Assembly (NCBI GenBank): GCA_963773605.1
Contig: CAVZBT010000006.1
Span: 248,001-312,000, forward strand
Length of the DNA: 64,000 nucleotides
Direction: 5' to 3'
Source: CAVZBT01 sp963773605
GTDB taxonomy: Bacteria > Acidobacteriota > UBA6911
Below are positions 36,541 through 46,259 of the stretch, in pieces. Both the position numbers and the translations under genes were made by a program. Each line of letters starts with the position of its first letter. Within the stretch, counting starts at the first letter, position 1. Below the pieces are notes generated by a model. It ran no database searches. It had not been told where the DNA came from and was given only the letters and a program-made list of their open reading frames with translations.

Positions 36541-38178
36541 ATGAGAGTGTGGCATAGCCTTACCTTCCGTGTACTCGTAGGGTCCTGCGTCCTTCTGTTT
36601 ACGCTGTTTGGCCTTTACTCCTATCTCGCCGTCCGATTGCACACCGGGCAGATGATGGCTCATGTGCTCGATAGCGCCACCCGCGTCAGCGACGTGATAA
36701 AAAATTCAACACGTTACAGCATGCTGTTGAACCGGCGCGACGACGTTTTCCAGATCATCAACACGATCAGCAGGGAACCCGGGGTTGAAGGGATCCGGAT
36801 CTACAACAAGCGCGGGGAAATCATGTTCTCCACCGACAAGAAGGAGGAAGGCACGGTGGTGGACATGCATGCCGAGGCGTGTTACGCCTGTCACGACAGC
36901 GCCGAACCGCTCCACTCGCTGCCGGCAGGCAGCCGGTCCCGCATCTACACCAACCCTCAGCAGAAGCGTGTCGTCGGGCTGATCAATCCGATCCGAAACG
37001 AGCAGTCCTGTTCCGACGCGGCGTGCCACGCGCACCCGGGCGACAGAACGGTGCTCGGGGTGCTGGACGTGAGGATGTCGCTGGAACGGGTAGACGCCAA
37101 CATCGCGGAGTCCCGGCGGAAACTGATCCTGTATGCGGCGGTCATCGCGGTTGTGGTCGCCGTCGGCTCGGGCCTGTTCCTGTTTGTCGCCGTCCACCGC
37201 CCCGTGAAGACCCTGATGGAGGGCACCCGACAGATCTCGTCCGGCAACCTCGATCATCGGATTGAGGTCTCGTCCCAGGACGAGCTGGGGCAGCTGGCCA
37301 AATCCTTCAACGAGATGACGCTCATCCTGGCCAAGGTGGAAACGGAAAACCGGCGCTGGTCGGAGACGCTCGAGAAGCGTGTGGAGGACAAGACCGCCGA
37401 GCTGAATCAGGTGCACCTGCAGATCCTCCAGATTGAGAAGATGGCCTCGCTGGGCAAGCTCTCGGCCACGGTCGCCCACGAACTGAACAACCCGCTCGAG
37501 GGCATCCTCACTTACGGCAAGCTGATCGCGAAGCGGTTGCGCCGCATCGAGAGTCCGCCGGACCCGGTCAAACAGATCGCTCGAGGACCTCGACCTGGTC
37601 ATCCACGAGGTGCAGCGCTGCGGAAACATCGTCAAGAACCTGCTGCTGTTCTCCAAGCGACAGGTGGGGGAAATTGGGCTGGTGTCGATCGAGACCGTCG
37701 TGCAGCGGGCGGTGCTGCTGATGCAGCATCACTTCAAGATTTCGAATGTCAAATTCGAGCTGGCCGTCGACGCCGGGACGCGACGGTGATGTGCGACGAG
37801 AACCAGATCCAGCAGGCGCTCGTGGCGCTGTTCGTAAACGCCGTGGAGGCGATGCCCAACGGCGGCACCCTGGGGCTGCGGGTCGCGCTATCGGCATCCG
37901 GCGTGCTCGAGATCCGGGTGTCGGACACCGGCGTCGGAATCGCGCCGGAAGATTTGGACCACGTCTTCGAACCGTTTTTCACGACCAAGAAAGAGGGCAA
38001 GGGAGTGGGGCTCGGGCTCTCGGTCGTCTTCGGCATCGTCGAGCGCCATGGCGGCAACATCTCGGTCCAGTCCCAGCTCGGGCAGGGCACGACGTTCACC
38101 CTAATCTTTCCCCCGGCCGCTATGCCCCATCCCAGGGTTGACCCCCCGGGCGAGGCGACATCACGCGCGTCGGCATGA
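36541..38178 (+). CDS. Sensor histidine kinase with heme-type CxxCH motifs (two compensating frameshifts)
   Basis: About 545 residues. Layout: TM1 (residues 7-27), extracytoplasmic domain carrying EACYACH (about 111-117) and CSDAACH (about 156-162), TM2 (LILYAAVIAVVVAVGSGLFL, about 196-218), HAMP, coiled coil, HisKA with VAHELNNPLEG (phosphorylated His about 314) and HATPase ending in FFTTKKEGKGVGLGLSVV. Between about 37575 and 37790 the open frame gives nonsense, while the next frame gives the expected HisKA continuation (LEDLDLVIHEVQRCGNIV, NLLLFSKRQVGE), so two nearby 1-nt indels are inferred. The CxxCH sites suggest covalent heme and redox or gas sensing. Its partner regulator starts 22 bp downstream. 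Confidence 0.85.
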   Translation: MRVWHSLTFRVLVGSCVLLFTLFGLYSYLAVRLHTGQMMAHVLDSATRVSDVIKNSTRYSMLLNRRDDVFQIINTISREPGVEGIRIYNKRGEIMFSTDKKEEGTVVDMHAEACYACHDSAEPLHSLPAGSRSRIYTNPQQKRVVGLINPIRNEQSCSDAACHAHPGDRTVLGVLDVRMSLERVDANIAESRRKLILYAAVIAVVVAVGSGLFLFVAVHRPVKTLMEGTRQISSGNLDHRIEVSSQDELGQLAKSFNEMTLILAKVETENRRWSETLEKRVEDKTAELNQVHLQILQIEKMASLGKLSATVAHELNNPLEGILTYGKLIAKRLRRIESPPDPVKQIARGPRPGHPRGAALRKHRQEPAAVLQATGGGNWAGVDRDRRAAGGAADAASLQDFECQIRAGRRRRDATVMCDENQIQQALVALFVNAVEAMPNGGTLGLRVALSASGVLEIRVSDTGVGIAPEDLDHVFEPFFTTKKEGKGVGLGLSVVFGIVERHGGNISVQSQLGQGTTFTLIFPPAAMPHPRVDPPGEATSRASA

Positions 38179-38200
38179 ATCCCAGATCTGAGGGTTGTGT

Positions 38201-39544
<1,344 letters not shown>

Positions 39545-39664
39545 AGACGGGGATGGGGTGTCGGGTGTCGGATTTGGGTGGCGCGGCAATACGTCGGACC
39601 GGTTTTCATCACCCGTGAAACCCGCCCTGCGTACGGGTTTGACAGCATCGGGGTAAGGGACTCA

Positions 39665-40201
39665 GTGGCGCCGGAGATAGAAGTCCTTAACGGAACCTCC
39701 ATACGGGACCGGGACCTGCAACGGGTCTGGCGCCGGATCGAGCAGGTGTTCGCGGCAACGGTGCGGGTGCGTCGGGACGGTCTGAACGTGGCCGCGGCCT
39801 TCGACGGCTCCCGGCATCAGAACAACTCGACGGCCCTGCTCGCCCAGATTCTCGAGCGCACGGACGGCTCGCGGCGGGTGATCGGCGTCGTCGATGTCGA
39901 TCTGTTCGTCCCCATCCTCACTTTCGTGTTCGGGGAGGCGCAACTCGGGGGTCCGGCGGCCGTCGTCTCGACCCACAGGCTGCACAATCAGTTTTACGGC
40001 CTCGCGCGCGACGATGCGCTGCTGGTAGCGCGGCTGGAAAAGGAAGTCGTGCACGAGCTGGGGCATACGTTCGGGTTGTACCATTGTCGCCAGTTCGAGT
40101 GCGTGATGCGCTCCTCGACGTACGTCGAGGAAATCGACATAAAGCGCGCCGAGCCCTGCCCGGACTGCCTGGCGGTCCTGCGCCGTGGCGCTTCTCCGTG
40201 A
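39665..40201 (+). CDS. Archaemetzincin-family zinc metalloprotease
   Basis: About 178 residues. The full archaemetzincin signature is present: VVHELGHTFGLYHCRQFECVM (HExxHxxGxxHC, then CxM) and PCPDC for the second, structural zinc. N-terminal part PEIEVLNGTSIRDRDLQ and the NSTALLAQIL segment match the family. The GTG at 39665 follows AAGGGA and gives the usual length; a GTG at 39578 would add 29 residues without homology. The family is mostly archaeal with scattered bacterial members; substrate is unknown. No signal peptide is visible, so it is probably cytoplasmic. Confidence 0.85.
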   Translation: MAPEIEVLNGTSIRDRDLQRVWRRIEQVFAATVRVRRDGLNVAAAFDGSRHQNNSTALLAQILERTDGSRRVIGVVDVDLFVPILTFVFGEAQLGGPAAVVSTHRLHNQFYGLARDDALLVARLEKEVVHELGHTFGLYHCRQFECVMRSSTYVEEIDIKRAEPCPDCLAVLRRGASP

Positions 40202-40236
40202 CAAGGCGAGTCGCGGAAGATCGGGCGTTGGGGTTG

Positions 40237-40242
40237 TATAAT
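40237..40242 (+). promoter_or_regulatory. -10 element of the RNase D gene
   Basis: TATAAT, 32 bases before ATG 40275; no clear -35. Confidence 0.4.
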
Positions 40243-40274
40243 GCGTTTTCCCTCTGTTAACCTCTGATTCGTAT

Positions 40275-41456
40275 ATGAATCTCAGCGTCACAGACTCCGG
40301 CCGGGGCGACGAGACTCCACCCCCTTATACCTGGGTTGCCGCTACCGACTCTTTTCGGGCCATGATGGAAAACCTGCGGCCGGTGGGTCGCCTGGCCATC
40401 GACATCGAAGCGGACAGCCTGTACCACTATTTCGAGAAGGTTTGTCTGGTCCAGATCTCCACAGACACGGAAACATTCGTGCTGGACCCGCTGGTCATCC
40501 GGGATCTGCAGCCTCTCGGCCCTCTCATGTCTGACCCCGGGGTGGAAAAGGTCTTCCACGCGGCGACTTACGACATCCATTGCCTGCGTCGAGACTACGG
40601 TTTCACCTTTGCGAAAATCTTCGACACCCATGCGGCCGCCCAGCTGGTCGGGTACGAATTGCTCGGCCTGAGCGCCCTCATGGACAAACTGCTGGGCATA
40701 AACCACTCCAAGCGCCGCCAGCGCGACGACTGGTCGCGCCGGCCCCTGGCGTCGGGGCAGCTCGAGTACGCCGCCATGGATACGCATCACCTGTTGCATC
40801 TCCGGGACGTGCTGGAACAGCAGCTCCGGGAGAAAGACCGTTTTTCCTGGGCGCAGGAGGAGTTCGAGACGGCGGCGATGGCTGCTCTGCAGGAGCGGGA
40901 ATTTGACCCCGAAGGTTATCGCCGGATCAAAGGGAGCCGGGATCTTTCCGTGCAGGAACTTGCGGTGCTGCGGTCGCTGTACGTGCTGCGCGACCGTTAC
41001 GCGCGCGAATTGGATGTTCCCGCCTTCAAGGTCCTGAACACCCCTGTCATCCTCGATCTGAGCCGGCACCCGCCGCTTTCTCCACGCGACATGTTCCAAC
41101 GTGCGGGCATTTCGTACCGCGTCGCCCGCAAGTACGCCGGCGAGATCTTCAGGACCATAGAGCGCGCGCGGGCCGAAGAGTCCGACACGGTCGTCCTGCC
41201 CGCGCCGAAGCACTGGCGAGCCCCGTCGCGTGAAACCCGGCAGAGACTCGAGGCGCTCAAGCGCTGGAGGACCGACAAGGCGCGCGAGCTGAAGCTCCCG
41301 GTCGGTGTGGTTTTCCCCGGCAACCTCCTCGAAACGCTGGCCTCGTTTCCTCCCGACGACCTCGTGGCGCTCGAAGCCGTCGAGGGAATGCGCCGCTGGC
41401 GCGTGCGCGAGTTCGGCGAAGAAATCCTCCGGCTGCTGCAAGAGCCGCCCGGCTGA
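40275..41456 (+). CDS. rnd: Ribonuclease D
   Basis: A 393-residue 3'-5' exoribonuclease. The DEDD catalytic set is seen as LAIDIEADSLY (Exo I), VFHAATYDIHCL (Exo II) and YAAMDTHHLLHL (Exo III, Y-x3-D). Two helical HRDC-like regions follow (about 215-295 and 315-390). It trims tRNA and other stable RNA 3' ends. The N-terminal 15 residues before YTWVAATDSF are probably flexible. The gene sits between archaemetzincin and a two-component system with separate promoters. Confidence 0.93.
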   Translation: MNLSVTDSGRGDETPPPYTWVAATDSFRAMMENLRPVGRLAIDIEADSLYHYFEKVCLVQISTDTETFVLDPLVIRDLQPLGPLMSDPGVEKVFHAATYDIHCLRRDYGFTFAKIFDTHAAAQLVGYELLGLSALMDKLLGINHSKRRQRDDWSRRPLASGQLEYAAMDTHHLLHLRDVLEQQLREKDRFSWAQEEFETAAMAALQEREFDPEGYRRIKGSRDLSVQELAVLRSLYVLRDRYARELDVPAFKVLNTPVILDLSRHPPLSPRDMFQRAGISYRVARKYAGEIFRTIERARAEESDTVVLPAPKHWRAPSRETRQRLEALKRWRTDKARELKLPVGVVFPGNLLETLASFPPDDLVALEAVEGMRRWRVREFGEEILRLLQEPPG

Positions 41457-41470
41457 ACGTGGGCAAGGGC

Positions 41471-41500
41471 TTCACGCCCTTCCCCGGCCGGGGTTAGAAT
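41471..41500 (+). promoter_or_regulatory. Promoter of the second two-component system, possibly leaderless
   Basis: TTCACG (41471-41476), 18 nt, TAGAAT (41495-41500). The ATG at 41507 follows after 6 nt, so the transcript may start at the start codon. Confidence 0.4.
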
Positions 41501-41506
41501 GGGCCG

Positions 41507-42524
41507 ATGAACAAGTCGCTCCGTTCCAAGACCAGGTGGCTCTACCATCCTGTCACGGTCTTCCTCTCCATCCAGGTGCTCTGGATTCTGCTGATCGTCC
41601 TGTGGATCCGCTGGTACCTGGAAAAGCACGCCCAGTTGCGCGAAATGGCCGAGCGGCTGCGCGCGCAGGCCGAGGTCGAGACCGGGTGGTTTCCCCTGGT
41701 GGAAGGGGGGCTGCTGCTGGCCCTGATCCTCGCCGGCGCCACCATGATCTTCGTCTTCTGGAGCAAGCAGCACACTCTGAACAAGATGCAGCGAACCTTC
41801 GTTTCCAACGTCACCCATGAGCTCAAGTCGCCGGTGGCCTCGATACAACTGGCCCTGGAGACCATGGCCATGCGGGACCTTCCCGAGGAGAGGAAGCGGG
41901 AGTTCCTGGGGATGATGCTGGACGACACGGAGCGGCTCACGCTCCTGATCAACCGGATCCTCGGGGCGGCCCGGATCGAAAGGCGGAGCAGCCGCTATAA
42001 CCCGAGGCCGGTCAGCATGCGGCGCTTTGTGGAAGACGTCATCGACCAGGACCGGCATCTGTTCGAGAAGGACGGTCACGTGGTGACGCTCGACCCCAAG
42101 GGGGGCGACGCGCGGGTCGCCGATGGACACGACGGCCATGCATGTCGTGCTCTCGAACCTCATCGAAAACGCGGCGCGCTACTCGCCCCGCGGGTCGCCG
42201 ATCAAGGTCAAGCTGCAGCGGGACATCAGGAGCTGCCGTCTCGACGTGATCGACCCGGGCGAAGGCATCAGGCGCAAAGACCTCAAGAACGTGTTCAAAA
42301 TGTTCTGGCGCGGCGACCAGAGCCAGCGCTCCCGCGCGCGCGGGACCGGCCTCGGCCTCTACATCGTGCGCAACATCGTCAGGGACCATGGCGGCCGGGT
42401 TTGGGCGTCCAGCCCGGGCCCGGGCCGCGGATCGACATTCAGCGTGCGCATGCCGCGTTTGACGCGGTACTGGAGCGGCCCGCGGGGCGGCCGGGTGCAC
42501 AAGCGGACGGAGGCCCAGGCATGA
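41507..42524 (+). CDS. Sensor histidine kinase (one frameshift)
   Basis: Two transmembrane helices (about residues 14-34 and 64-83) flank a short loop rather than a large sensor domain. HisKA has FVSNVTHELKSPVASIQLALE. The HATPase part is in a different frame beginning about 42115: VVLSNLIENAARYSPRG, IDPGEGIRRKDLKNVF, TGLGLYIVRNIVRDHGG. A single 1-nt indel around 42100-42120 restores a 339-residue kinase. Its stop overlaps the regulator's ATG (ATGA at 42521-42524), the typical translational coupling of kinase and regulator. The small extracytoplasmic loop suggests it senses a membrane signal; nothing identifies the signal. Confidence 0.85.
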
Positions 42525-43234
42525 GTCGCGGGACGGCAAAGGAAGATCCCAGGATCCTGCTTGTCGAGGACGAGACCCACCTCGCGCGGCCGCTCCAGTT
42601 CAATCTGGAACATGAGGGCTACAGGTACGCTCGACCCCGAGCGGCCGCGAAAGCCCTGGACCTCCTTGCCAGCGAGCGCTTCGACCTGGTGCTGCTGGAC
42701 CTCATGATCGAGGAAATGGACGGCTTCGAGGTCGCGCGGCAGATCCGGCAGAGAGATCAGAGGCTGCCTATCCTGATGCTCACGGCGCGATCGACCGAGC
42801 AGGACCGCGTGCTCGGGCTTTCGATCGGCGCGGACGACTACATGGTCAAGCCGTTCCATCTCCCGGAACTGCTGCTGCGCATACGGCGGATGCTGCAGCG
42901 CACGATGTGGTACGTGGGCCAGGAACCGCCGGTCCGGGAAGTGGAGGTCGCGGGGTACATGGTCGATCTGGAACGGCTCACCGGCTCGGGCCCCCGGGGC
43001 GATCTTCAGTTGACCGCGCTCGAGGCGAACCTGTTGGAGGCGTTGACCGCCGCGCCCAACCGAGTCCTGTCCCGCGCCGAATTGCTTGAGACGGTCTGGG
43101 GATACAGTTCCGAGGTGGAGACCCGCACGGTCGACAACTTCATCGTGCGGCTGCGCAGGTACTTCGAAGAGGAACCCGACCAGCCGCGCCACTTCGTGAG
43201 CGTGCGTGGGCGCGGCTACATGTACGTCCCGTAG
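42521..43234 (+). CDS. OmpR-family response regulator
   Basis: A 237-residue regulator: receiver with ILLVEDETHLARPL, phospho-acceptor in LVLLDLMIEEMDGFEV, ADDYMVKPFHLPELLLRI, then a winged-helix output domain ending TRTVDNFIVRLRRYF and RHFVSVRGRGYMYVP. It is translationally coupled to the upstream kinase. Targets are not evident. Note that the expected Pro in the L(M)PxxDG acceptor loop is Ile-Glu here, a mild variation. Confidence 0.93.
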   Translation: MSRGTAKEDPRILLVEDETHLARPLQFNLEHEGYRYARPRAAAKALDLLASERFDLVLLDLMIEEMDGFEVARQIRQRDQRLPILMLTARSTEQDRVLGLSIGADDYMVKPFHLPELLLRIRRMLQRTMWYVGQEPPVREVEVAGYMVDLERLTGSGPRGDLQLTALEANLLEALTAAPNRVLSRAELLETVWGYSSEVETRTVDNFIVRLRRYFEEEPDQPRHFVSVRGRGYMYVP

Positions 43235-43273
43235 GGCGTGAGATCCGGTGCGTTTGCGAATCCGGAGTTGTTT

Positions 43274-44124
43274 TCAGGCGGCCTTGCGGTGCCCGCGGGA
43301 AAGGCGCAGGTGGTCGGTCGACCCGGACGTCCCGGGCCAAGCCGCAGCTTCTTCAAGACCGGCCAGCGTGAGGTAGTTCAGGTCAAACTCCCACCAGTTC
43401 AAGCCATGGCGCGCCGAACGCGGGAACGCGTGGTGATTGTTGTGCCACCCCTCGCCGAAGGTCAACAGCGCCACCCACCAGCAGTTGCGCGAGTCGTCTC
43501 GGGAGTCGTACGTCTGGTAACCGAACTTGTGCGCGGCCGAGTTGACGAGCCACGTGCTGTGCCAGCCGAAGACGAGGCGGACGAAGATGCCCCAGATCAC
43601 GAAACTCCAGCCACCCCAGGCAAGCAGCGCCAGCCCGAGCGCCGCCTGCAGCACGACGTACCACCGGTCCAGAAAGAGGACAAACGGGTCGGCGACGAGG
43701 TCCTTGGCGAACCTGCGGTAGTTGGCAAATACCCCCGTCTGGGGGTCGCGGTACATGATCCAACCGATGTGAGCCCACCAGAATCCCTTTTCGGGAGTTG
43801 TGCGGATCGAGTTCACGGTCGGAATGGGCATGGTGCAGCCGGTGGCCGGCAACCCAGGCGATGGGACCGCCCTGCACGGCCAGCGTGCCGCAAACGATCA
43901 GGAATCTCTCGATCCAGCGGTGCGCACGGAAACCCTGATGCGTCAGCATGCGGTGAAACCCGAGCCCGATGCCGAGGCTGCCGGTGATCCACCAGAGCGC
44001 GACGGCGACGCCGAGGGCACTCCAGCTGAACGTGTAGAGACCCAGGATCGCGATCAGATGCACTGACCCAATGAAGAAGACGTTGAACAAGTCCAGCGGG
44101 GCCCTTGGTACTGTGGACAGACAT
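43274..44124 (-). CDS. Acyl-CoA/acyl-lipid delta-9-type desaturase (two frameshifts)
   Basis: A membrane di-iron desaturase of about 280 residues. All three His boxes are present: GFHRMLTHQGF, AGHRLHHAHSD and EGWHNNHHAFP, within predicted membrane helices. The frame changes twice: at the CCCC run near 44100 (the start MSVHSTKGP must join PLDLFNVFF) and near 43810, just after the second His box. Single-base corrections restore the protein, so sequencing errors are likely. It introduces a double bond into fatty acyl chains to tune membrane fluidity. ATG 44124 follows GGGAGA. Confidence 0.82.
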
Positions 44125-44232
44125 AAGTTCTCCCTTCCCAACCCTTCACCCGAGCCGAATTATCACCGGCCGCCGCCTCCGCTACTGTAAAGGATAGGTA
44201 AAACCAAAGTGGGTGGGTCGGGCGCCCCGGAT

Positions 44233-44290
44233 CGGGAAATTTCCCACCGAAGGGGGGAATCCTGGGCTGCGGCGAGCCGATGCGGCCTAC
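44233..44290 (+). repeat. Diverged family B repeat
   Basis: GGGAA...ATCCTGGGCTGCGGCGAGCCGATGCGGCCTAC resembles the second half of the family B unit at 26254-26333. Identity is partial. Confidence 0.4.
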
Positions 44291-45090
44291 TTGCAGATGC
44301 GGGCCAATTGCCGATGCGGACCGATTTCAGCAGTATTCGGGCGCTTTTCTCTGACGCGGGACGGGGTGGGGCGTCGCATTTCACGGGCGCGCTCGGCCGC
44401 GTGGGCGGCCTGGCGCCGGAGTTCCCGTGGTGAAGTCACGTAGGTGTCAAGCGACAGGCCGAGAACGTAGCCCGCTTTGCGCAAACGCCGGCAGTAATCG
44501 TCGCTTTTCTTCGTCCAGCGGACCGGCGACTCGGATTCCCCGCCGTTGCAGGGCCAGGCAGAAGGGGGCGAGTATCCCTTCGACCAGGATGCCGGCGTGA
44601 TGGAAGTGGTGGGCGAGAATGCGGTTGCGCTCGTGCAGGTCGTCGGTGAGGAAAGGAGGAATCTCGGGCACCAGGTCCGCCCGGACCCGGTCGACACACT
44701 GCCAGTCTGCGGGGTTGGAATTCAGCGGCCCGACCGCGCCGATGCGCGGGTGCGCTGTGGAGAAATCCGACCATGTTGCCGAGCCAGCCCTGCGAAACCT
44801 CAAGATCGTTACTCATGAGGACGACGGTGGGACTGTGGCCGAGCTCGATTCCCTGGTTCGAACCCGCCCTACCAGCCACGGTTTTCGCGGTTGCGCACGA
44901 CCGTGATGTCGCGTGTGTAGATTTTCGACAGGTCGACCGTCTCGTCGGTCGAAGCATTGTCGACGACGTAGATGTGAAACGGCAGATCGGAGTAGCGGTA
45001 GATCCCCTCAACGAGCGTGCGGGTGCAAGGGTAGTTGTTGCAGACGGGGATGACGATGTCGACTGCGCCCTGGTGAGAGCCGTTGCTCAT
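44287..45090 (-). pseudogene. Family 2 glycosyltransferase, broken by several frameshifts
   Basis: The start is a clear GT-A fold: VDIVIPVCNNYPCTRTLVEGI, FHIYVVDNASTDETVDL, VVRNRENRGW. Homology then continues in other frames: GIELGHSPTVVLMSNDLEVS (about 44850), HPRIGAVGPLNSNPADWQCV (about 44740), HFHHAGILVEG and finally DYCRRLRKAGYVLGLSLDTYV (about 44480). At least three indels are needed. The DxD-like acidic motif (SNDLEVS) is intact in its frame. The end is followed by charged nonsense, so the true C-terminus is unclear. It lies in a patch of decayed genes and may be a real pseudogene. Confidence 0.7.
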
Positions 45091-45283
45091 GTCTCAGATT
45101 CCTGGTCCTGGGGAAAGGCGAAGCGCCCGGGGTCCACGAGTACATATCGACCAGGCAGGGAAAATCTGAAATAAATTGGGTTGCCCCACGTCCCGTTTGA
45201 TCACGTCCTAACTGCTTGCCGTAACCGGGAACGTCGGAATAGCGGCGGCAGTGGAGCAGCTGCCACGGGAGCACACCACGGAA
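45091..45283. other. Intergenic stretch, possible remnant
   Basis: On the minus strand an open stretch (45283 to about 45130, with LPWQLLHCRRYSDVPGYGK) looks gene-like but I do not recognise it and it lacks a clear start. No other feature is supported. Confidence 0.25.
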
Positions 45284-45560
45284 GACTTTCGGCGTCAAGT
45301 TCCTGGCTTATTCGGCTAGGTCGTCCGTGATGAAGCTACCTCCGCCAGCGATTTGCTCGTCGAGTTCGACGGCCGTCCGTTCGGGCTCTTTCACCCCTCC
45401 CGAACCCAGCATTAGCTGGAGAGCATCCTCGGCATAGCCAGGGTGGACCTGGTGTTGCGCGACGGCATCAAGCCGGCGCTGAAAGAGCGCGCCTCCTGGG
45501 GAAAGCGATCCATGCCGCCTGGAGATTGCGCTTTCCGGGTCCAGGACATCCTCGACGCGG
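45284..45560 (+). pseudogene. Remnant of a MntA/HepT-type (MNT-HEPN) toxin-antitoxin pair
   Basis: One reading frame gives LFG-stop-VVRDEATSASDLLVEFD, then GRPFGLFH, a second stop (45413-45415), then LESILGIARVDLVLRDGIKP and ALKER. This is the layout of MntA nucleotidyltransferase antitoxins (GSxxRxE..SDxDLLVEF...VDLVxRDxIKPxLKER). The Ser of the GS motif is now a TAG (45317-45319) and the D-x-D has lost two codons. From ATG 45512, MPPGDCAFRVQDILDAVAQI looks like the first 20 residues of a HepT/HEPN partner, after which similarity is lost. The locus is dead: two stops, a deletion and a truncated partner. Confidence 0.6.
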
Positions 45561-45623
45561 TTGCACAGATCCGGTTGCCATCGATCTCAGGGCCGCGGCG
45601 GGTCCACTTGGGGGGGTCGTGCT

Positions 45624-45929
45624 CTACTGGAAGCAACCGTTGGAGGCGAAGCGGGCAGGCTGCAGGGGGGCGGAGGGTTCTTCTTCGGCGCTGCCGTCAC
45701 GGAAAGCCTTGAGCGCCGCCCGAAGCGACCTTTCGCAATGTCCAAGAATCAGGCGCACTTCACCGGCCTTCAGACCAAGCGAGATAGAGATCGCTTCCGG
45801 TGATTCGCCCCTGTAGTGGGACTGCACAAACACGCGGCGGTCCACGTCCGGCCATGACTTCAATACGTCCAGGATCCTCTCGCGCAGCAATTCCCGAGTT
45901 CTTTCCATGCCGAAATTCGCGCCTTGCAT
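45624..45929 (-). CDS. Small sigma-70 region-4-like protein
   Basis: A 101-residue protein: MERTRELLRERILDVLKSWP, then RRVFVQSHYRGESPEAISISLGL and GEVRLILGHCERSLRAALKAF, which looks like sigma region 4 of an ECF factor with its helix-turn-helix. Region 2 is absent, so it cannot be a full sigma factor. Either it is an orphan region-4 regulator or the remaining end of an ECF gene. ATG 45929 follows GGGAG. It is divergent from a zinc-finger anti-sigma-like gene at 46062, which supports a former or present sigma/anti-sigma relation. Confidence 0.6.
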   Translation of the reverse strand: MQGANFGMERTRELLRERILDVLKSWPDVDRRVFVQSHYRGESPEAISISLGLKAGEVRLILGHCERSLRAALKAFRDGSAEEEPSAPLQPARFASNGCFQ

Positions 45930-46061
45930 GACCAACTCCCCCGATTCCGTGATTGCCCGGCGGCTTCTTATACTGTCTAAGACGCACGATTGTTCGAAAA
46001 AGTTTTCTCAAGATTTCGAACCGGGGTTCCGATTAACACATTAGGAACTCGGGGGTGCGCA

Positions 46062-46259
46062 ATGACTGCATGCAGTTTTGAGAACCTGGTGCAATACCTT
46101 GATGGCCGGTTGAGTCTGGACAAGAAGCTGGAATTGCTCGATCACATCGACGGGTGTGAAACGTGCAGGGATGCGATTTATCACATTTCGCGCGACCGAG
46201 ATGCGGACTTGTTCGTTTATCGGCCCTACAAGATCGACAAGATGCTGTCGAACGCCTAG
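46062..46259 (+). CDS. Small zf-HC2-type (anti-sigma-like) zinc-finger protein
   Basis: A 65-residue protein: MTACSFENLVQYLDGRLSLD, then LLDHIDGCETCRDAIYHISR. The H-x3-C-x2-C pattern is that of anti-sigma zinc fingers. It has no membrane segment. It is divergent from the region-4 protein with 132 bp between the starts and ends convergent, overlapping the VWFA gene stop by 4 bp. Confidence 0.7.
   Translation: MTACSFENLVQYLDGRLSLDKKLELLDHIDGCETCRDAIYHISRDRDADLFVYRPYKIDKMLSNA

Noticed and set aside
44287..46259. Defence island
   Set aside because: Only a dead MntA/HepT remnant and broken genes; no intact defence nuclease, integrase, tRNA or attachment site seen.
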